64,000 bases of DNA from Hyphomicrobiales bacterium. GTDB lineage: Bacteria; Pseudomonadota; Alphaproteobacteria; Rhizobiales; Xanthobacteraceae. The translations under genes were made by a program, and so were the position numbers. Position 1 is the stretch's first letter; the number at the start of each line of letters is the position of its first letter. The notes under the pieces are model-generated. The model saw only the letters and a list, made by a program, of their open reading frames with translations. It was not told the origin of the DNA and did not search any database. Below are positions 51,262 to 60,658 of the stretch, piece after piece. The DNA lies in the NCBI GenBank assembly GCA_016185205.1, contig JACPOA010000084.1:1-64000 (forward strand), given 5' to 3'.

Positions 51262-52236
51262 ATGAAGCCGGTCGTTACCGCTGCGCTGGCCGTTTTTGGC
51301 CTTTTTGCCTTCGCCGCGCCGGTTCTGGCGCAACCCTACCCGAACCGCACCGTCACCATCATCGTGCCCTATTCCGCCGGTGGGCCGACCGACGAGACAG
51401 CGCGCGTGGTGGCGCGTGCACTGACGGAAAAGCTCAAGCAGAATTTCATCGTACAGAACGTCACCGGCGGCGGCACCAACATCGCCACCAACCAGGTCGC
51501 GCACGCCGCGCCGGACGGCTACACGCTGCTGCTGCACAATCTGGCGATTGCCGCGAACGTCACGCTTTATAAGGCGCTGCCGTTCGACACGGAAAAAGAC
51601 CTGACCCCGGTCCTGTTCATCAATCGCAATCCGCTGGTGCTGGTTGGGCGCAAGGACCTTGAGCCGAATACGCTCACAGAACTCATCGCCTGGATGAAAA
51701 CGCATCGGGCGAAGGCTGCGGTCGCGGGATTCGGCACCACGGGGCATCTCGCCACCAATATATTCCTGCAGGAAACCAAACTCACCGCCGACCAGATTCC
51801 GTATCGCGGCGGGGCTCCGCTCGTCACCGATCTTCTGGGCGGCCATGTCGACCTGTTCTTCGGCACGCCGCAGCAACTGGCGCCGCAGGTTACGGCTGGG
51901 AAGTTGAAGGCCTATGGCTTCACCACAAAAGAAAAGTCGTCGCTGCTCCCGGCCGCCGAGAGTTTTGTGCAGCTGTTTGGACCAAAGTTCGAAATTCAAT
52001 ATTGGCAGGCGTTGTTCGCACCGAGCGGTACGCCGGACTCGATTATGAACGAGCTGAATTCCGCATTGCAGGAGATCGTTTCCGATCCGGCCATCCTCAA
52101 GACTTGGGCGGCCGCGGGAGTCTCCGCTTTTCCGAAAGCTGAACTTTCGCCAGCGGCAGGGCGTGCGCTGCTCAAGAGCGAAATCGCGCGTTGGGGCCAA
52201 GTGATCCGCGACAACAACATTCGCATCGAACAGTAG
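51262..52236 (+). CDS. Bug-family periplasmic solute-binding protein, second copy
   Basis: 324 aa starting MKPVVTAALAVFGLFAFAAPVLAQ, a clear signal peptide. QPYPNRTVTIIVPYSAGGPTDETARVVARAL is the family signature, with GGGTNIATNQVAHAAPDGYTLLLHNL, GFGTTGHLATNIFLQ and IPYRGGAPLVTDLLGGHVDLFFGT following. GAGGGAGG lies 5-6 nt upstream of the ATG; a GTG at 51259 is also in frame. Distinct from the receptor at 29144. No membrane subunits are nearby. Ligand unknown. Confidence 0.9.
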   Translation: MKPVVTAALAVFGLFAFAAPVLAQPYPNRTVTIIVPYSAGGPTDETARVVARALTEKLKQNFIVQNVTGGGTNIATNQVAHAAPDGYTLLLHNLAIAANVTLYKALPFDTEKDLTPVLFINRNPLVLVGRKDLEPNTLTELIAWMKTHRAKAAVAGFGTTGHLATNIFLQETKLTADQIPYRGGAPLVTDLLGGHVDLFFGTPQQLAPQVTAGKLKAYGFTTKEKSSLLPAAESFVQLFGPKFEIQYWQALFAPSGTPDSIMNELNSALQEIVSDPAILKTWAAAGVSAFPKAELSPAAGRALLKSEIARWGQVIRDNNIRIEQ

Positions 52237-52321
52237 CGAACAATCCATTGCGGACCGGCGGCGGGCTGCGCATCTGGATCGCGCCGAGGTGTTCGCGCGC
52301 CTGCGGCGGCGAATGGATCGA

Positions 52322-52576
52322 TCAGACGATCAGGAAAACGATGACGGCCAGAGCGGCGGCAATGCCGGCCACGCTCGCCAGCAGTTGCTTGCGATGCCGC
52401 CTGGGCCCGTAGACGCCGGCGGCGCGGCGCTGCGCGATCAGCGCGGCGTCGAATTCGGCCGACGAGGAATAGGCGCAAGCCAGCGCGGCACCGGCGCGCT
52501 CGGCATAGGCCTCGAGCGCGAGCAGCTGGGCCTCGGCAAGCCTGTTAACTTGTCCGCTATTGGCGAGACGCAACAT
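52322..52576 (-). CDS. 84-aa C-terminally anchored hypothetical protein
   Basis: Family not recognised. Residues 1-50 are helical and charged (AEAQLLALEAYAERAGAALA). Then a basic stretch (RRAAGVYGPRRHRKQ) precedes one C-terminal TM helix (LLASVAGIAAALAVIVFLIV), so it is a tail-anchored membrane protein. ATG at 52576. It lies between the Bug receptor and the GGDEF gene, whose stop is 43 nt away. Function unknown. Confidence 0.6.
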   Translation of the reverse strand: MLRLANSGQVNRLAEAQLLALEAYAERAGAALACAYSSSAEFDAALIAQRRAAGVYGPRRHRKQLLASVAGIAAALAVIVFLIV

Positions 52577-52618
52577 CCGCGCATGCTAACGCCGATACAG
52601 TTAACGAGGCGTTGCGCA

Positions 52619-53908
52619 CTACCCGCTTGCCGTCGAACTGACCGGTTTGGCCCACCGCGCGGCGAGCTTGCGTTGCAATGTGCCGCCTCCCATGGCCGAT
52701 TGTGCCCTGCGTGCAGCCGCAATCTGGCGGGCGGGCTCGCTTCCCGGTTCCTCGTCGGCCGCGTGAAACCGGTTGCGACCGTCATGTTTAGCGCGATAGA
52801 GCGCGGCGTCGGCGCGCAAGATCAGCGCGTCGATATCTGGCACCGCTTGGTACGACGTGGCGAGGCCGATGCTCACAGTCGCGCCGATCGCATGGTTATC
52901 GACAGCGACGCCGGCATCTTCGAAGGCGGCGCGAAGCCGCTCGGCAATATGCAGGGCGCCTTCCATCGGCTCCGGGACGATGGCTGCGAATTCCTCGCCG
53001 CCAAGCCTGCCGACGATGTCGCTCGCGCGCATGCTTTTACACGCTACCTGCGCAAATAGCCGCAGGACGCTGTCGCCAACGCCATGGCCAAAGCGATCGT
53101 TGACCGACTTGAAATGATCGAGATCGAACATCATCAGCGTCACCGGGTCGCCGCGCGCGCCTTGGTAGGTCTGCAGCTTGAGCGCAGATTCTAGGAACGC
53201 GCCGCGATTGCTCAGCCCGGTGAGAAAATCGGTCGTCGCCGCCTTGCGGTAGACGTGGACGTGATGATCCTTGACCATCAGCAGCACGATAAAGGCGGTA
53301 CCGACCGCGTAAATAATCGTCTCCAGCGCGAGCACCGTCAACCAGTGAACCGCGATCGTTTCCGGCAAGAACGCCCGCATCGCAAGCGGCATCAGGAAGA
53401 TCGCCGCGTAAAGGCAAGGCACCACGATCGCGGCCGTGCGCGAATAGAAAGATTTGCGCCGCTCGCGTGCGAGCTCGTATGCGATGAAGAACGTGTAGAT
53501 GGCGACAACGATGGCGCCAAAAGCAACGCGCGCATTGCTGTCCACGGACAGCACCGGAATCTGGGAAAGGATCAGCCATACGATGGCGCCGGCAAAAGCG
53601 GCGAGCGGCCACAGCCGCCGCCCATAAAACAGCCGCACGCCGTTCCAGATCATGCCGCAGGCCACGAAGATCAGCGCTTCCGGGAATTCCGGCGGCACCT
53701 TGAACAGCGGTGCCGGCGCGCCCCACAGCGCGATCGAGGCGGCGCCGATCAGATAGGCCGAGCCCCACCAGGCCAATGCCCGCACATCCCGCTGCTGCAG
53801 CCAGGCAAAGATCAGGAAAAGGCCGAGAAATCCAGCGAGGCAGGCTGCCACGAACGACAGTGTCGGCACATCCAATGACGACGATTGCAGACTGGCTGCG
53901 GCGAGCAT
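52619..53908 (-). CDS. membrane diguanylate cyclase (GGDEF), intact I-site
   Basis: 429 aa. About six TM helices occupy residues 15-215 (first LSFVAACLAGFLGLFLIFAWL). The GGDEF domain follows: FLTGLSNRGAFLE, MMFDLDHFKSVNDRFGHGVGDSVL, and RASDIVGRLGGEEFAAIVPE. GGEEF is the active-site signature, and R-x-x-D five residues before it is the inhibitory I-site. It should make c-di-GMP and be product-inhibited. A C-terminal Ala/Arg-rich tail of about 40 residues has no known role. Confidence 0.9.
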   Translation of the reverse strand: MLAAASLQSSSLDVPTLSFVAACLAGFLGLFLIFAWLQQRDVRALAWWGSAYLIGAASIALWGAPAPLFKVPPEFPEALIFVACGMIWNGVRLFYGRRLWPLAAFAGAIVWLILSQIPVLSVDSNARVAFGAIVVAIYTFFIAYELARERRKSFYSRTAAIVVPCLYAAIFLMPLAMRAFLPETIAVHWLTVLALETIIYAVGTAFIVLLMVKDHHVHVYRKAATTDFLTGLSNRGAFLESALKLQTYQGARGDPVTLMMFDLDHFKSVNDRFGHGVGDSVLRLFAQVACKSMRASDIVGRLGGEEFAAIVPEPMEGALHIAERLRAAFEDAGVAVDNHAIGATVSIGLATSYQAVPDIDALILRADAALYRAKHDGRNRFHAADEEPGSEPARQIAAARRAQSAMGGGTLQRKLAARWAKPVSSTASG

Positions 53909-54053
53909 TCAATTTCCACCTGCCGCCCCCCGGCACACGCCAGACACCGGGCCGCATCGGCACAACATACCACCCTGTGCGTAGGCAAAGCCTTGCGCAT
54001 TCGCGCAGGCTTCGACGAAAGACTTGTGAAAATTGGATTCAATTGCTGCGCGT

Positions 54054-55286
54054 TTAGGCCCGCACGGGGGTTTGGCGCCAGCTCCGGCGGTCGCTTGCGG
54101 CCGCTTTGCTCTGCGCCGCGTCGTCGGCAATCTCAGGCTCGGAAAATTCTACACGGTCGCGACCGTTCGCCTTGGCGCGATACATCGCCTGGTCGGCGGC
54201 CGCCAGCAGGCCGGCCACCGGCAACGCCGGATCGCAGCCCAACGTCACGCCGACGCTGACGCTGGGAGTGAGATCGTCGGTGCCATAATCGGCCGCCGCT
54301 TTCGCGAAATTGCGGCGCACACGGTCGGCGATCGCCACCGCTTCGCCGAGATCGCCGACCGGCAGCACCGCCGCGAATTCTTCGCCGCCGATGCGGCCGA
54401 ACAGGGTGTCGGATCCGAGCGTGCGGGTCGCGGTCGATGCGAAAATCTGCAGCACCGTGTCGCCGGTGCCGTGGCCGAGCTCGTCATTGATGGTCTTGAA
54501 GCGGTCGAGATCGAACAGAAACACCGCCAGCGGCTCGAAATCGAGGCTCTGCTGCATCAGCAGCCGATTGGCGCCGTCGAGGAAGGCGCGGCGGTTGGGC
54601 ACGCCGCTGAGCGGGTCGATCAGCGACGCGATCTTGTGCTGCAGCTCGGTGCGTTCCTTGGTCATGTTGAGCAGCAGGAATGCCAGCACCACCGTGAACA
54701 GCAGCGTTCCGAAGGCGAGCAGCGCGAACGACACGCCGCTCATCACCGACTGGCCTTGCAGGATCGGCGACAAGAGCGTGGCCGGAATGCGCGCCAGCAG
54801 CGCCGCGGCATAGGCAAGCAGCGCGCACACCGTCGGCCAGCGCGACATCAGCGGTTCGGAACGGCCGCGCCAGAATTCTTCCGCCGTGACCGCGGCGAGC
54901 ATGGCCATCAGCGCGGAGACCAGCACCACGCGCAGATTGATGTCGGCCGCGAAGGCCGGGACCATGCAAGCGATCAGCCACAGCGTGGGCGCCGCCAACA
55001 CCAGACCGGGGCGCACCGGCCGGCCATCGAAGATGCGCGCGCCCGCCCAGGTGAGCGCGGAGCCGAGCAGTACCAGTGCATTGGCGAGGGTGATCGCGAT
55101 CCAGTCGGGCGCCGAGTTGTGCGTGGTGAGGAGTGCCAAGCCTAGGGCGCCAACGATATAGGCGGCGCCCCAGATCATCGGCGCGCGCACGGCGCGGTTC
55201 TGCAGCCCTGCGAATACGAGCAAGGCGCCGAGCAGCGCCGTGACGAATACCGTCACAACCGACAATGTCTGGACGTCGAGAGTCAT
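54054..55286 (-). CDS. membrane diguanylate cyclase (GGDEF), I-site lost
   Basis: MTLDVQTLSVVTVFVTALLG at 55286 gives 410 aa, a paralogue with the same layout of about six N-terminal TM helices then GGDEF. Signatures are LSGVPNRRAFLDGA, FLFDLDRFKTINDELGHGTGDTVL and DTLFGRIGGEEFAAVLP. The R-x-x-D I-site is absent (GSDT instead), so it may escape product inhibition. About 145 nt separate it from the previous gene, with no EAL or PilZ partner. The upstream start at 55355 is rejected because its residues do not match the paralogue. Confidence 0.88.
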   Translation of the reverse strand: MTLDVQTLSVVTVFVTALLGALLVFAGLQNRAVRAPMIWGAAYIVGALGLALLTTHNSAPDWIAITLANALVLLGSALTWAGARIFDGRPVRPGLVLAAPTLWLIACMVPAFAADINLRVVLVSALMAMLAAVTAEEFWRGRSEPLMSRWPTVCALLAYAAALLARIPATLLSPILQGQSVMSGVSFALLAFGTLLFTVVLAFLLLNMTKERTELQHKIASLIDPLSGVPNRRAFLDGANRLLMQQSLDFEPLAVFLFDLDRFKTINDELGHGTGDTVLQIFASTATRTLGSDTLFGRIGGEEFAAVLPVGDLGEAVAIADRVRRNFAKAAADYGTDDLTPSVSVGVTLGCDPALPVAGLLAAADQAMYRAKANGRDRVEFSEPEIADDAAQSKAAASDRRSWRQTPVRA

Positions 55287-55427
55287 TGGTCCCACCGCAC
55301 CCTGGCCCGCGTCAAAATTAGCCTGCCATGGTTTGATAGGTGTTACTGCGCTCACCGCACTCGCTGTTAGCGTTGCCGAACGGTAAATGAAGTCGCTGCA
55401 AATCTAGGCAATAGGCCGTTACCAAAG

Positions 55428-55457
55428 CAAAAGGGCACGCTTTGGCGTGCCCTTTCG
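55428..55457 (-). terminator. terminator after rpsI
   Basis: AAGGGCACGC / GCGTGCCCTT forms a 10-bp stem. On the minus strand it is followed by a short T-rich stretch. It lies 22 nt past the rpsI stop. Confidence 0.8.
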
Positions 55458-55478
55458 TCCGAATTCGCAAACTGTTTG

Positions 55479-55955
55479 TTAGCGCTTGGAGAACTGGAAG
55501 GAGCGCCGCGCCTTGGCCCGGCCGTACTTTTTGCGTTCCACCACGCGCGAGTCGCGGGTGAGGAAGCCGCCGCGCTTAAGCGCGCCGCGCAGATCCGGCT
55601 CGAAATAGGTCAGCGCCTTGGAGATACCATGACGCACGGCGCCGGCCTGGCCGGACAAGCCGCCGCCCGAGACGGTGCAGATCACGTCGTACTGGGTCGC
55701 GCGGTTGGCGGCGATCAGCGGCTGGTTGATCATCATGCGCAGCACCGGACGGGCGAAGAACACTTCGATCGTCTTGGTGTTGACGACGATCTTGCCGGAG
55801 CCGGGCTTGATCCAGACGCGGGCGACCGCGTTCTTGCGCTTGCCGGTGGCATAGGCGCGGCCCTGCGCGTCGAGCTTCTGCACGTATTGCGGCGCTTCCG
55901 GTGCGGCCGGCTTGAGGCTCGCCAAACCTTCCAGCGACTGTACGGTCTCGGCCAC
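55479..55955 (-). CDS. rpsI: 30S ribosomal protein S9
   Basis: 158 aa. The conserved C-terminal two-thirds have [21 protein letters not shown] and [49 protein letters not shown]. The last KR lies near the P-site tRNA. It starts 2 nt from the rplM stop, the universal rplM-rpsI pair. A stem-loop terminator follows. Confidence 0.98.
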   Translation of the reverse strand: MAETVQSLEGLASLKPAAPEAPQYVQKLDAQGRAYATGKRKNAVARVWIKPGSGKIVVNTKTIEVFFARPVLRMMINQPLIAANRATQYDVICTVSGGGLSGQAGAVRHGISKALTYFEPDLRGALKRGGFLTRDSRVVERKKYGRAKARRSFQFSKR

Positions 55956-55957
55956 GA

Positions 55958-56422
55958 TCAGGCACTCCTCACGTTCTTGCGGTTCATGATGCCGACATCG
56001 AGCATTTCCGGCTTCTGCGCCTCATGCGGATGCTCGGCGCCGGGATAGACGCGCAGATTTCCGAGTTGCACGCGGCCAAGCGGTCCGCGCGGCAGCATGC
56101 GCTCGATCGCCTTCTCGAGGACGCGCTCGGGGAAACGGCCCTCGAAGATCGACTTGGCCGTGCGCTCCTTGATGCCACCGATGAAGCCGGTGTGATGGTA
56201 ATAGACTTTCTTCTCGCGCTTCCTGCCCGTGAACACCACTTTGGCGGCGTTGATGATGATGACGTTGTCGCCATCGTCGACATGCGGGGTGTAGGTGGGC
56301 TTGTGCTTGCCGCGCAGCCGCATGGCGACGATCGCGGCGAGACGGCCAACGATGAGCCCGGTGGCGTCGATCGCCACCCATTTCTTCTCGATGTCGGCGG
56401 CCTTGGCCGAGTAGGTCTTCAT
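55958..56422 (-). CDS. rplM: 50S ribosomal protein L13
   Basis: [27 protein letters not shown] at 56422 gives 154 aa. Signatures are [21 protein letters not shown] and [32 protein letters not shown]. First gene of the rplM-rpsI operon. The 148 nt upstream should contain its promoter. Confidence 0.98.
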   Translation of the reverse strand: MKTYSAKAADIEKKWVAIDATGLIVGRLAAIVAMRLRGKHKPTYTPHVDDGDNVIIINAAKVVFTGRKREKKVYYHHTGFIGGIKERTAKSIFEGRFPERVLEKAIERMLPRGPLGRVQLGNLRVYPGAEHPHEAQKPEMLDVGIMNRKNVRSA

Positions 56423-56570
56423 GACGAATCCTTGGAAATTTAGGCGCGCAACCGCGCCGAAGTCGTGGGCTGTGTAGCCGAGCGGAGCTGCGTGGTCAAC
56501 GCCCCTGCCGCAAGGCTTTATAAACAGGATCAATGGGTTATAAGAATGGTAATTTAGCACCAGCGGCTAA

Positions 56571-57002
56571 TCACCGCTGTGCCGGGATGGAATACGTGGC
56601 GGTGACATGCGCCACCGGCTCGTCCGAGCCGGCCGAATAGATTGCCACCTCCCCTACCGCTAAGCGTTTGCCAACCTTCAGCAATTTGGCATCGGCGATG
56701 AGGTCGGCCTGCGCCGGCTTGCGCAAAAAATTGATGGTGAGATTGGTGGTCACCGCCAGCGGCTGCGGCCCGATCGCCGAAAACACCGCGACATACATCG
56801 CGAAATCGGCAAGCTCCATCATGGTCGGACCGGATATGGTGCCACCCGGGCGCAGGTAATCCTCGTGAAAGTGCCGTCGTACGCGGATATCGGCGTATTC
56901 CACGCGCTCAAGGGTGAGCCCGCAGCCCGGATAGAACGCCTGCGGAAACACCTCATGCAGCAGTTTGGCGATTTCGTCGGCCGACATGGCTGGCGCGGGC
57001 AT
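56571..57002 (-). CDS. hotdog-fold thioesterase, PaaI family
   Basis: 143 aa with MPAPAMSADEIAKLLHEVFPQ. The motif RPGGTISGPTMMELADFAMYVAVFSAIG holds the catalytic loop, followed by TNLTINFLRKPAQADLIADAKLLKVGKRLAVGEVAIYSAG. This fits acyl-CoA thioesterases of the PaaI/YbgC type. It is divergent from the enoyl-CoA hydratase gene at 57120, so both may serve acyl-CoA metabolism. Confidence 0.88.
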   Translation of the reverse strand: MPAPAMSADEIAKLLHEVFPQAFYPGCGLTLERVEYADIRVRRHFHEDYLRPGGTISGPTMMELADFAMYVAVFSAIGPQPLAVTTNLTINFLRKPAQADLIADAKLLKVGKRLAVGEVAIYSAGSDEPVAHVTATYSIPAQR

Positions 57003-57119
57003 TGAGGTCCCCCCATGCTTTTGGGCGGACCATGCCGGGGGCCGGCGGCGTTTTCAATCCTTGCCATCGCCGGCACACGGCTTAACACTCGGGCGAACCG
57101 CACACCCGGATATCGATCC

Positions 57120-57944
57120 ATGAATGTCCAGCCAGCCCGCGTCAGCGCAACATCCGAACCCGCGCTGCTGCGCGAGCGCGACGGCGAGATCGCCATCCTG
57201 GTGCTCAACCGGCCGCAGGCGCGCAACAGCCTGTCGGAGGCGCTGCTGGTGGCGCTCTCCGACGCATGGACGGAGATCGCCGCCGACAGGACGATCCGCG
57301 CGGTGGTGCTGGCGGCCAATGGTCCGGCCTTCTGCGCCGGCCACGATCTCAAGGAACTCACCGCGCGGCGCAGCGACGCCGACGGCGGCCGCAGCTATTT
57401 CCGCCACATCATGACGACCTGCAGCGCGATGATGCAGCAGATCGTCAACCTGCCGCAGCCGGTGATCGCCGCCGTGCAGGGCGTCGCCAGCGCCGCCGGC
57501 TGCCAGCTGGTGGCAAGCTGCGATCTCGCCATCGCCTCCTCGACCGCGAAATTCGCCACCCCCGGCGTCGACATCGGGCTGTTCTGTTCGACGCCGATGG
57601 TGGCGCTGTCGCGCAATGTGGCGCGCAAACACGCGATGGAGATGCTGCTCACCGGCGAGATGGTCACGGCCAATGACGCCGCGCGCATCGGACTGATCAA
57701 TCGCGCGGTGCAGCACGGCGAAGAGCGCAAAGCGGCGCTCGCGCTCGCCAAGCAGATCGCGGCGAAATCGTCCTATGTGCTCAAGATCGGCAAGCAGGCT
57801 TTCTACCGGCAGGCCGAACTGGGTTTGGCCGAGGCTTACGCTTACGCCTCCGAAGTGATGACCGAAAACATGATGGCGCGCGACGCCGAGGAAGGCATTT
57901 GCGCCTTCATCGAGAAGCGCGACCCGTCTTGGGAAGACCGCTGA
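57120..57944 (+). CDS. enoyl-CoA hydratase/isomerase, first copy
   Basis: MNVQPARVSATSEPALLRERDG at 57120 gives 274 aa. The crotonase oxyanion motif is PAFCAGHDLKELTARRSDADGG, and the second is VQGVASAAGCQLVASCDLAIASSTAKFATPGVDIGLFCSTPMVALSRNV. The long variable loop near the active site fits short-chain enoyl-CoA hydratase rather than a dehalogenase. Acts in fatty-acid or amino-acid degradation. It lies 22 nt upstream of the PPOX-fold gene on the same strand. Confidence 0.88.
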   Translation: MNVQPARVSATSEPALLRERDGEIAILVLNRPQARNSLSEALLVALSDAWTEIAADRTIRAVVLAANGPAFCAGHDLKELTARRSDADGGRSYFRHIMTTCSAMMQQIVNLPQPVIAAVQGVASAAGCQLVASCDLAIASSTAKFATPGVDIGLFCSTPMVALSRNVARKHAMEMLLTGEMVTANDAARIGLINRAVQHGEERKAALALAKQIAAKSSYVLKIGKQAFYRQAELGLAEAYAYASEVMTENMMARDAEEGICAFIEKRDPSWEDR

Positions 57945-57966
57945 TGATCGCGGCGCCGGTCGTTCC

Positions 57967-58608
57967 ATGAACAATTCCACATTGGTCTTCACGCCGGCCG
58001 CGCGGAAAGCGCAAGGCCAGCGCGGCTCGGCCAAGGCCTATGAGCAGCGCATCGCCGAAGGCTTTCCCGACACGGTGACGGCCGAACTCGCCGCTTTCAT
58101 CGCCGAGCAGGACACGGTGTATCTCGCCACCGCCAGCGCCGAGGGCGCGCCTTACATCCAGCATCGCGGCGGGCCGAAGGGCTTCCTCAAGGTGCTCGAC
58201 GAGCGCACGCTCGGTTTCGCCGATTACCGCGGCAACCGGCAATACATCACGCTCGCCAATCTTTCCGAAAACGATCGCGCTTTTCTGTTCCTGCTCGATC
58301 CGGCGCGCAAACAACGCATCAAGCTGTGGGGCCGCGCGCGCGTGGTGGAGAACGATCCCGCTTTGGTCGAGCGGCTGTTCGACAAAGATTATAAGGCACG
58401 GCCCGAGCGCGCCATTCTGTTCACCATCGAAGCCTGGGACGTGAACTGCTCCTCGCACATCGTCACGCGCTTCACCGAAGCCGAGATCGAACAGGCGCTC
58501 GCCAAAGTGCAGGCCAAGATCGCCGAGCTGGAGGCCGAGAACGCGCGCCTGCGCGCGGCGCTCGCGCAACAGCCCGCGTCCGAGCCGGCGCCAAAGAAGT
58601 CACAATGA
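57967..58608 (+). CDS. pyridoxamine 5'-phosphate oxidase-fold protein
   Basis: 213 aa. The FMN-binding split-barrel part is LAAFIAEQDTVYLATASAEGAPYIQHRGGPKGFLKVLDERTLGFADYRGNRQYITLANLSENDRAFLFLLDPA. It ends in a charged helix (ALAKVQAKIAELEAENARLRAALAQQ) that could be a coiled coil. Resembles general stress or FMN-flavin reductase-like PPOX proteins rather than PdxH. The product is unknown. It overlaps the next gene by 4 nt. Confidence 0.82.
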   Translation: MNNSTLVFTPAARKAQGQRGSAKAYEQRIAEGFPDTVTAELAAFIAEQDTVYLATASAEGAPYIQHRGGPKGFLKVLDERTLGFADYRGNRQYITLANLSENDRAFLFLLDPARKQRIKLWGRARVVENDPALVERLFDKDYKARPERAILFTIEAWDVNCSSHIVTRFTEAEIEQALAKVQAKIAELEAENARLRAALAQQPASEPAPKKSQ

Positions 58609-59192
58609 ATCACGATCAATATTCCGACAGCTATATCCGCGGTATCCTCAACACGGTGAAGACCATCGCCATGGTCGGCATCTCGCCGAAGGACAACCGG
58701 CCGAGCTATTTCGCCTTCAAATATCTGCTCGAGCGCGGCTACCGCATGATCCCGGTCAATCCCGGCCAGGCCGGCAAGGACATCCTCGGGCAAAAGGTTT
58801 ACGCCAAGCTTAGCGACATTCCGGAGCCGGTCGACATGGTCGATATCTTCCGCGCATCCGAACACGTGCTGCCGATCGTGCAGGAGGCGTTGACGCTCAA
58901 ACCAAATCCGCAAGTGATCTGGATGCAGCTCAGCGTGCGCAACGACGAAGCGGCGGCGCTGGCCGAACAGGCCGGCCTCAAAGTGGTGATGGATCGCTGC
59001 CCGAAGATCGAATATGGCCGGCTGTCGTCGGAGATTTCCTGGATGGGGATCAATTCGCGCACACTCTCGTCCAAGCGCGCGCAGATCCTCGGCAAGGGGG
59101 TGCAGCGCATGGGGCTCAACAGCAGCACATCGCAGGGCGGCGAGACGCAAGGCGCCGACCGGGCGCAGAAAACCGAAGAAAACAGCGGCTGA
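58605..59192 (+). CDS. CoA-binding domain protein (YccU-like)
   Basis: 195 aa. The Rossmann fold begins IRGILNTVKTIAMVGISPKDNRPSY, then FAFKYLLERGYRMIPVNPGQAGKDILGQKVYAKLSDIP, VDMVDIFRASEHVLPIVQEAL and MQLSVRNDEAAALAEQAGLKVVMDRCPKIE. These are the CoA_binding and succinyl-CoA synthetase-like motifs. The C-terminal Gln/Ser-rich tail (MGLNSSTSQGGETQGADRAQK) looks disordered. 177 nt precede metY. Confidence 0.88.
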   Translation: MNHDQYSDSYIRGILNTVKTIAMVGISPKDNRPSYFAFKYLLERGYRMIPVNPGQAGKDILGQKVYAKLSDIPEPVDMVDIFRASEHVLPIVQEALTLKPNPQVIWMQLSVRNDEAAALAEQAGLKVVMDRCPKIEYGRLSSEISWMGINSRTLSSKRAQILGKGVQRMGLNSSTSQGGETQGADRAQKTEENSG

Positions 59193-59368
59193 ACGGCGCC
59201 GCGGCGCGATCAAGCCATTCCAAATATTGGCGGTATTTTAGCCGGCCGCTTCCGAAATGGCCGCGGCTTGACCTGTCGCCTTGACGCCACACCCGACTGG
59301 CCCGTAAATCGCGCAACTTTTCCGCCTAAGGTCGCTGCGGCCGCGGGCAACAGCAAAACGGGGTAGCC

Positions 59369-60658
59369 ATGGCCGACGCCGAACGCATTCCGGGCTTCAA
59401 CACGCTGGCGATCCACGCCGGCGCCAAACCCGATCCCACCACCGGCGCGCGCGCGACGCCGATCTACCAGACCACGTCGTTCGTGTTCGACGACGTCGAT
59501 CACGCCGCCTCGCTGTTCGGCCTGCAAGCCTTCGGCAACATCTATACCCGTATCGGCAACCCGACCTGCGCCGTGCTGGAAGAGCGCGTCGCCGCGCTCG
59601 AAGGCGGCACCGCCGGCCTGGCGGTCGCCTCCGGCCATGCCGCGCAGGTGATCGTGATGCACGCGCTGATGACGCCGGGCGACGAATTCGTCGCCTCCAA
59701 GAAGCTCTATGGCGGCTCGATCAACCAGTTCAATCATTCGTTCAAGAATTTCGGCTGGAACGTGGTGTGGGCCGATCCCGACGACATCGCCTCGTTTGAA
59801 AAAGCGGTCACGCCGAAGACCAAGGCGATCTTCATCGAGTCGATCGCCAATCCGGGCGGCGTCATCACCGACATCGAGGCGATCGCCAAGATCGCGCGCA
59901 AGGCCGGCGTGCCGCTGATCGTCGACAACACGCTGGCGACGCCCTACCTGTGCAAGCCGATCGATTACGGCGCCAACATCGTGGTGCATTCGCTCACCAA
60001 GTTCCTCGGCGGCCACGGCAACTCGATCGGCGGCCTGATCGTCGACGGCGGAAACTTCAACTGGACGCGCAAAGGGCAATACCCGATGCTGTCGGAGCCG
60101 CGCCCGGAATATTCCGGCATCGTGCTGGCCGAGACCTTCGGCAATTTCGCCTTCGCCATCGCCTGCCGCGTGCTCGGCCTGCGCGACCTCGGACCGGCGC
60201 TGTCGCCGTTCAACGCCTTCCTCATCATCACCGGCATCGAGACGCTGCCGCTGCGCATGCAGCGCCACTCCGAGAACGCGCAAGCCGTCGCCGAATGGCT
60301 GGTGAAACGGCCGGAGGTGGCCTGGGTGAGCTATCCGGGATTGGCCGGCGACAAGTACAATGCGCTGGCCAAGAAATACGTGCCGAAGGGCTGCGGCGCG
60401 GTGCTCACCTTCGGCCTCAAGGGCGGCTACGACGCCGGCGTCAAGCTGGTGTCGAACGTGAAGCTGTTCTCGCATCTCGCCAATATCGGCGACACCCGCT
60501 CGCTCATCATCCACCCCGCCTCCACCACGCATAAGCAATTGTCCGATGCGCAGAAGGTGCAGGCCGGCGCCGGACCCGACGTGGTGCGCCTCTCGATCGG
60601 GCTGGAGGATGCGGCCGACATCATCGCCGATCTCGAACAGGGATTGAGCGCTAAGTGA
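59369..60658 (+). CDS. metY: O-acetylhomoserine aminocarboxypropyltransferase/sulfhydrylase
   Basis: PLP enzyme making homocysteine or methionine directly from O-acetylhomoserine, 429 aa. Residues MADAERIPGFNTLAIHAGAKPDPTTGARATPIYQTTSFVF begin the domain. The PLP lysine is in VVHSLTKFLGGHGNSIGG. Substrate motifs EGGTAGLAVASGHAAQVI and SRSLIIHPASTTHKQLS-like ending are typical. It overlaps the following gene as GTGA. No obvious SAM riboswitch was recognised in the 176-nt leader. Confidence 0.93.
   Translation: MADAERIPGFNTLAIHAGAKPDPTTGARATPIYQTTSFVFDDVDHAASLFGLQAFGNIYTRIGNPTCAVLEERVAALEGGTAGLAVASGHAAQVIVMHALMTPGDEFVASKKLYGGSINQFNHSFKNFGWNVVWADPDDIASFEKAVTPKTKAIFIESIANPGGVITDIEAIAKIARKAGVPLIVDNTLATPYLCKPIDYGANIVVHSLTKFLGGHGNSIGGLIVDGGNFNWTRKGQYPMLSEPRPEYSGIVLAETFGNFAFAIACRVLGLRDLGPALSPFNAFLIITGIETLPLRMQRHSENAQAVAEWLVKRPEVAWVSYPGLAGDKYNALAKKYVPKGCGAVLTFGLKGGYDAGVKLVSNVKLFSHLANIGDTRSLIIHPASTTHKQLSDAQKVQAGAGPDVVRLSIGLEDAADIIADLEQGLSAK

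Noticed and set aside
59193-59368. Possible SAM-II riboswitch in the metY leader
   Set aside because: The segment has purine-rich stretches near the start, but I could not match the SAM-II pseudoknot pattern.
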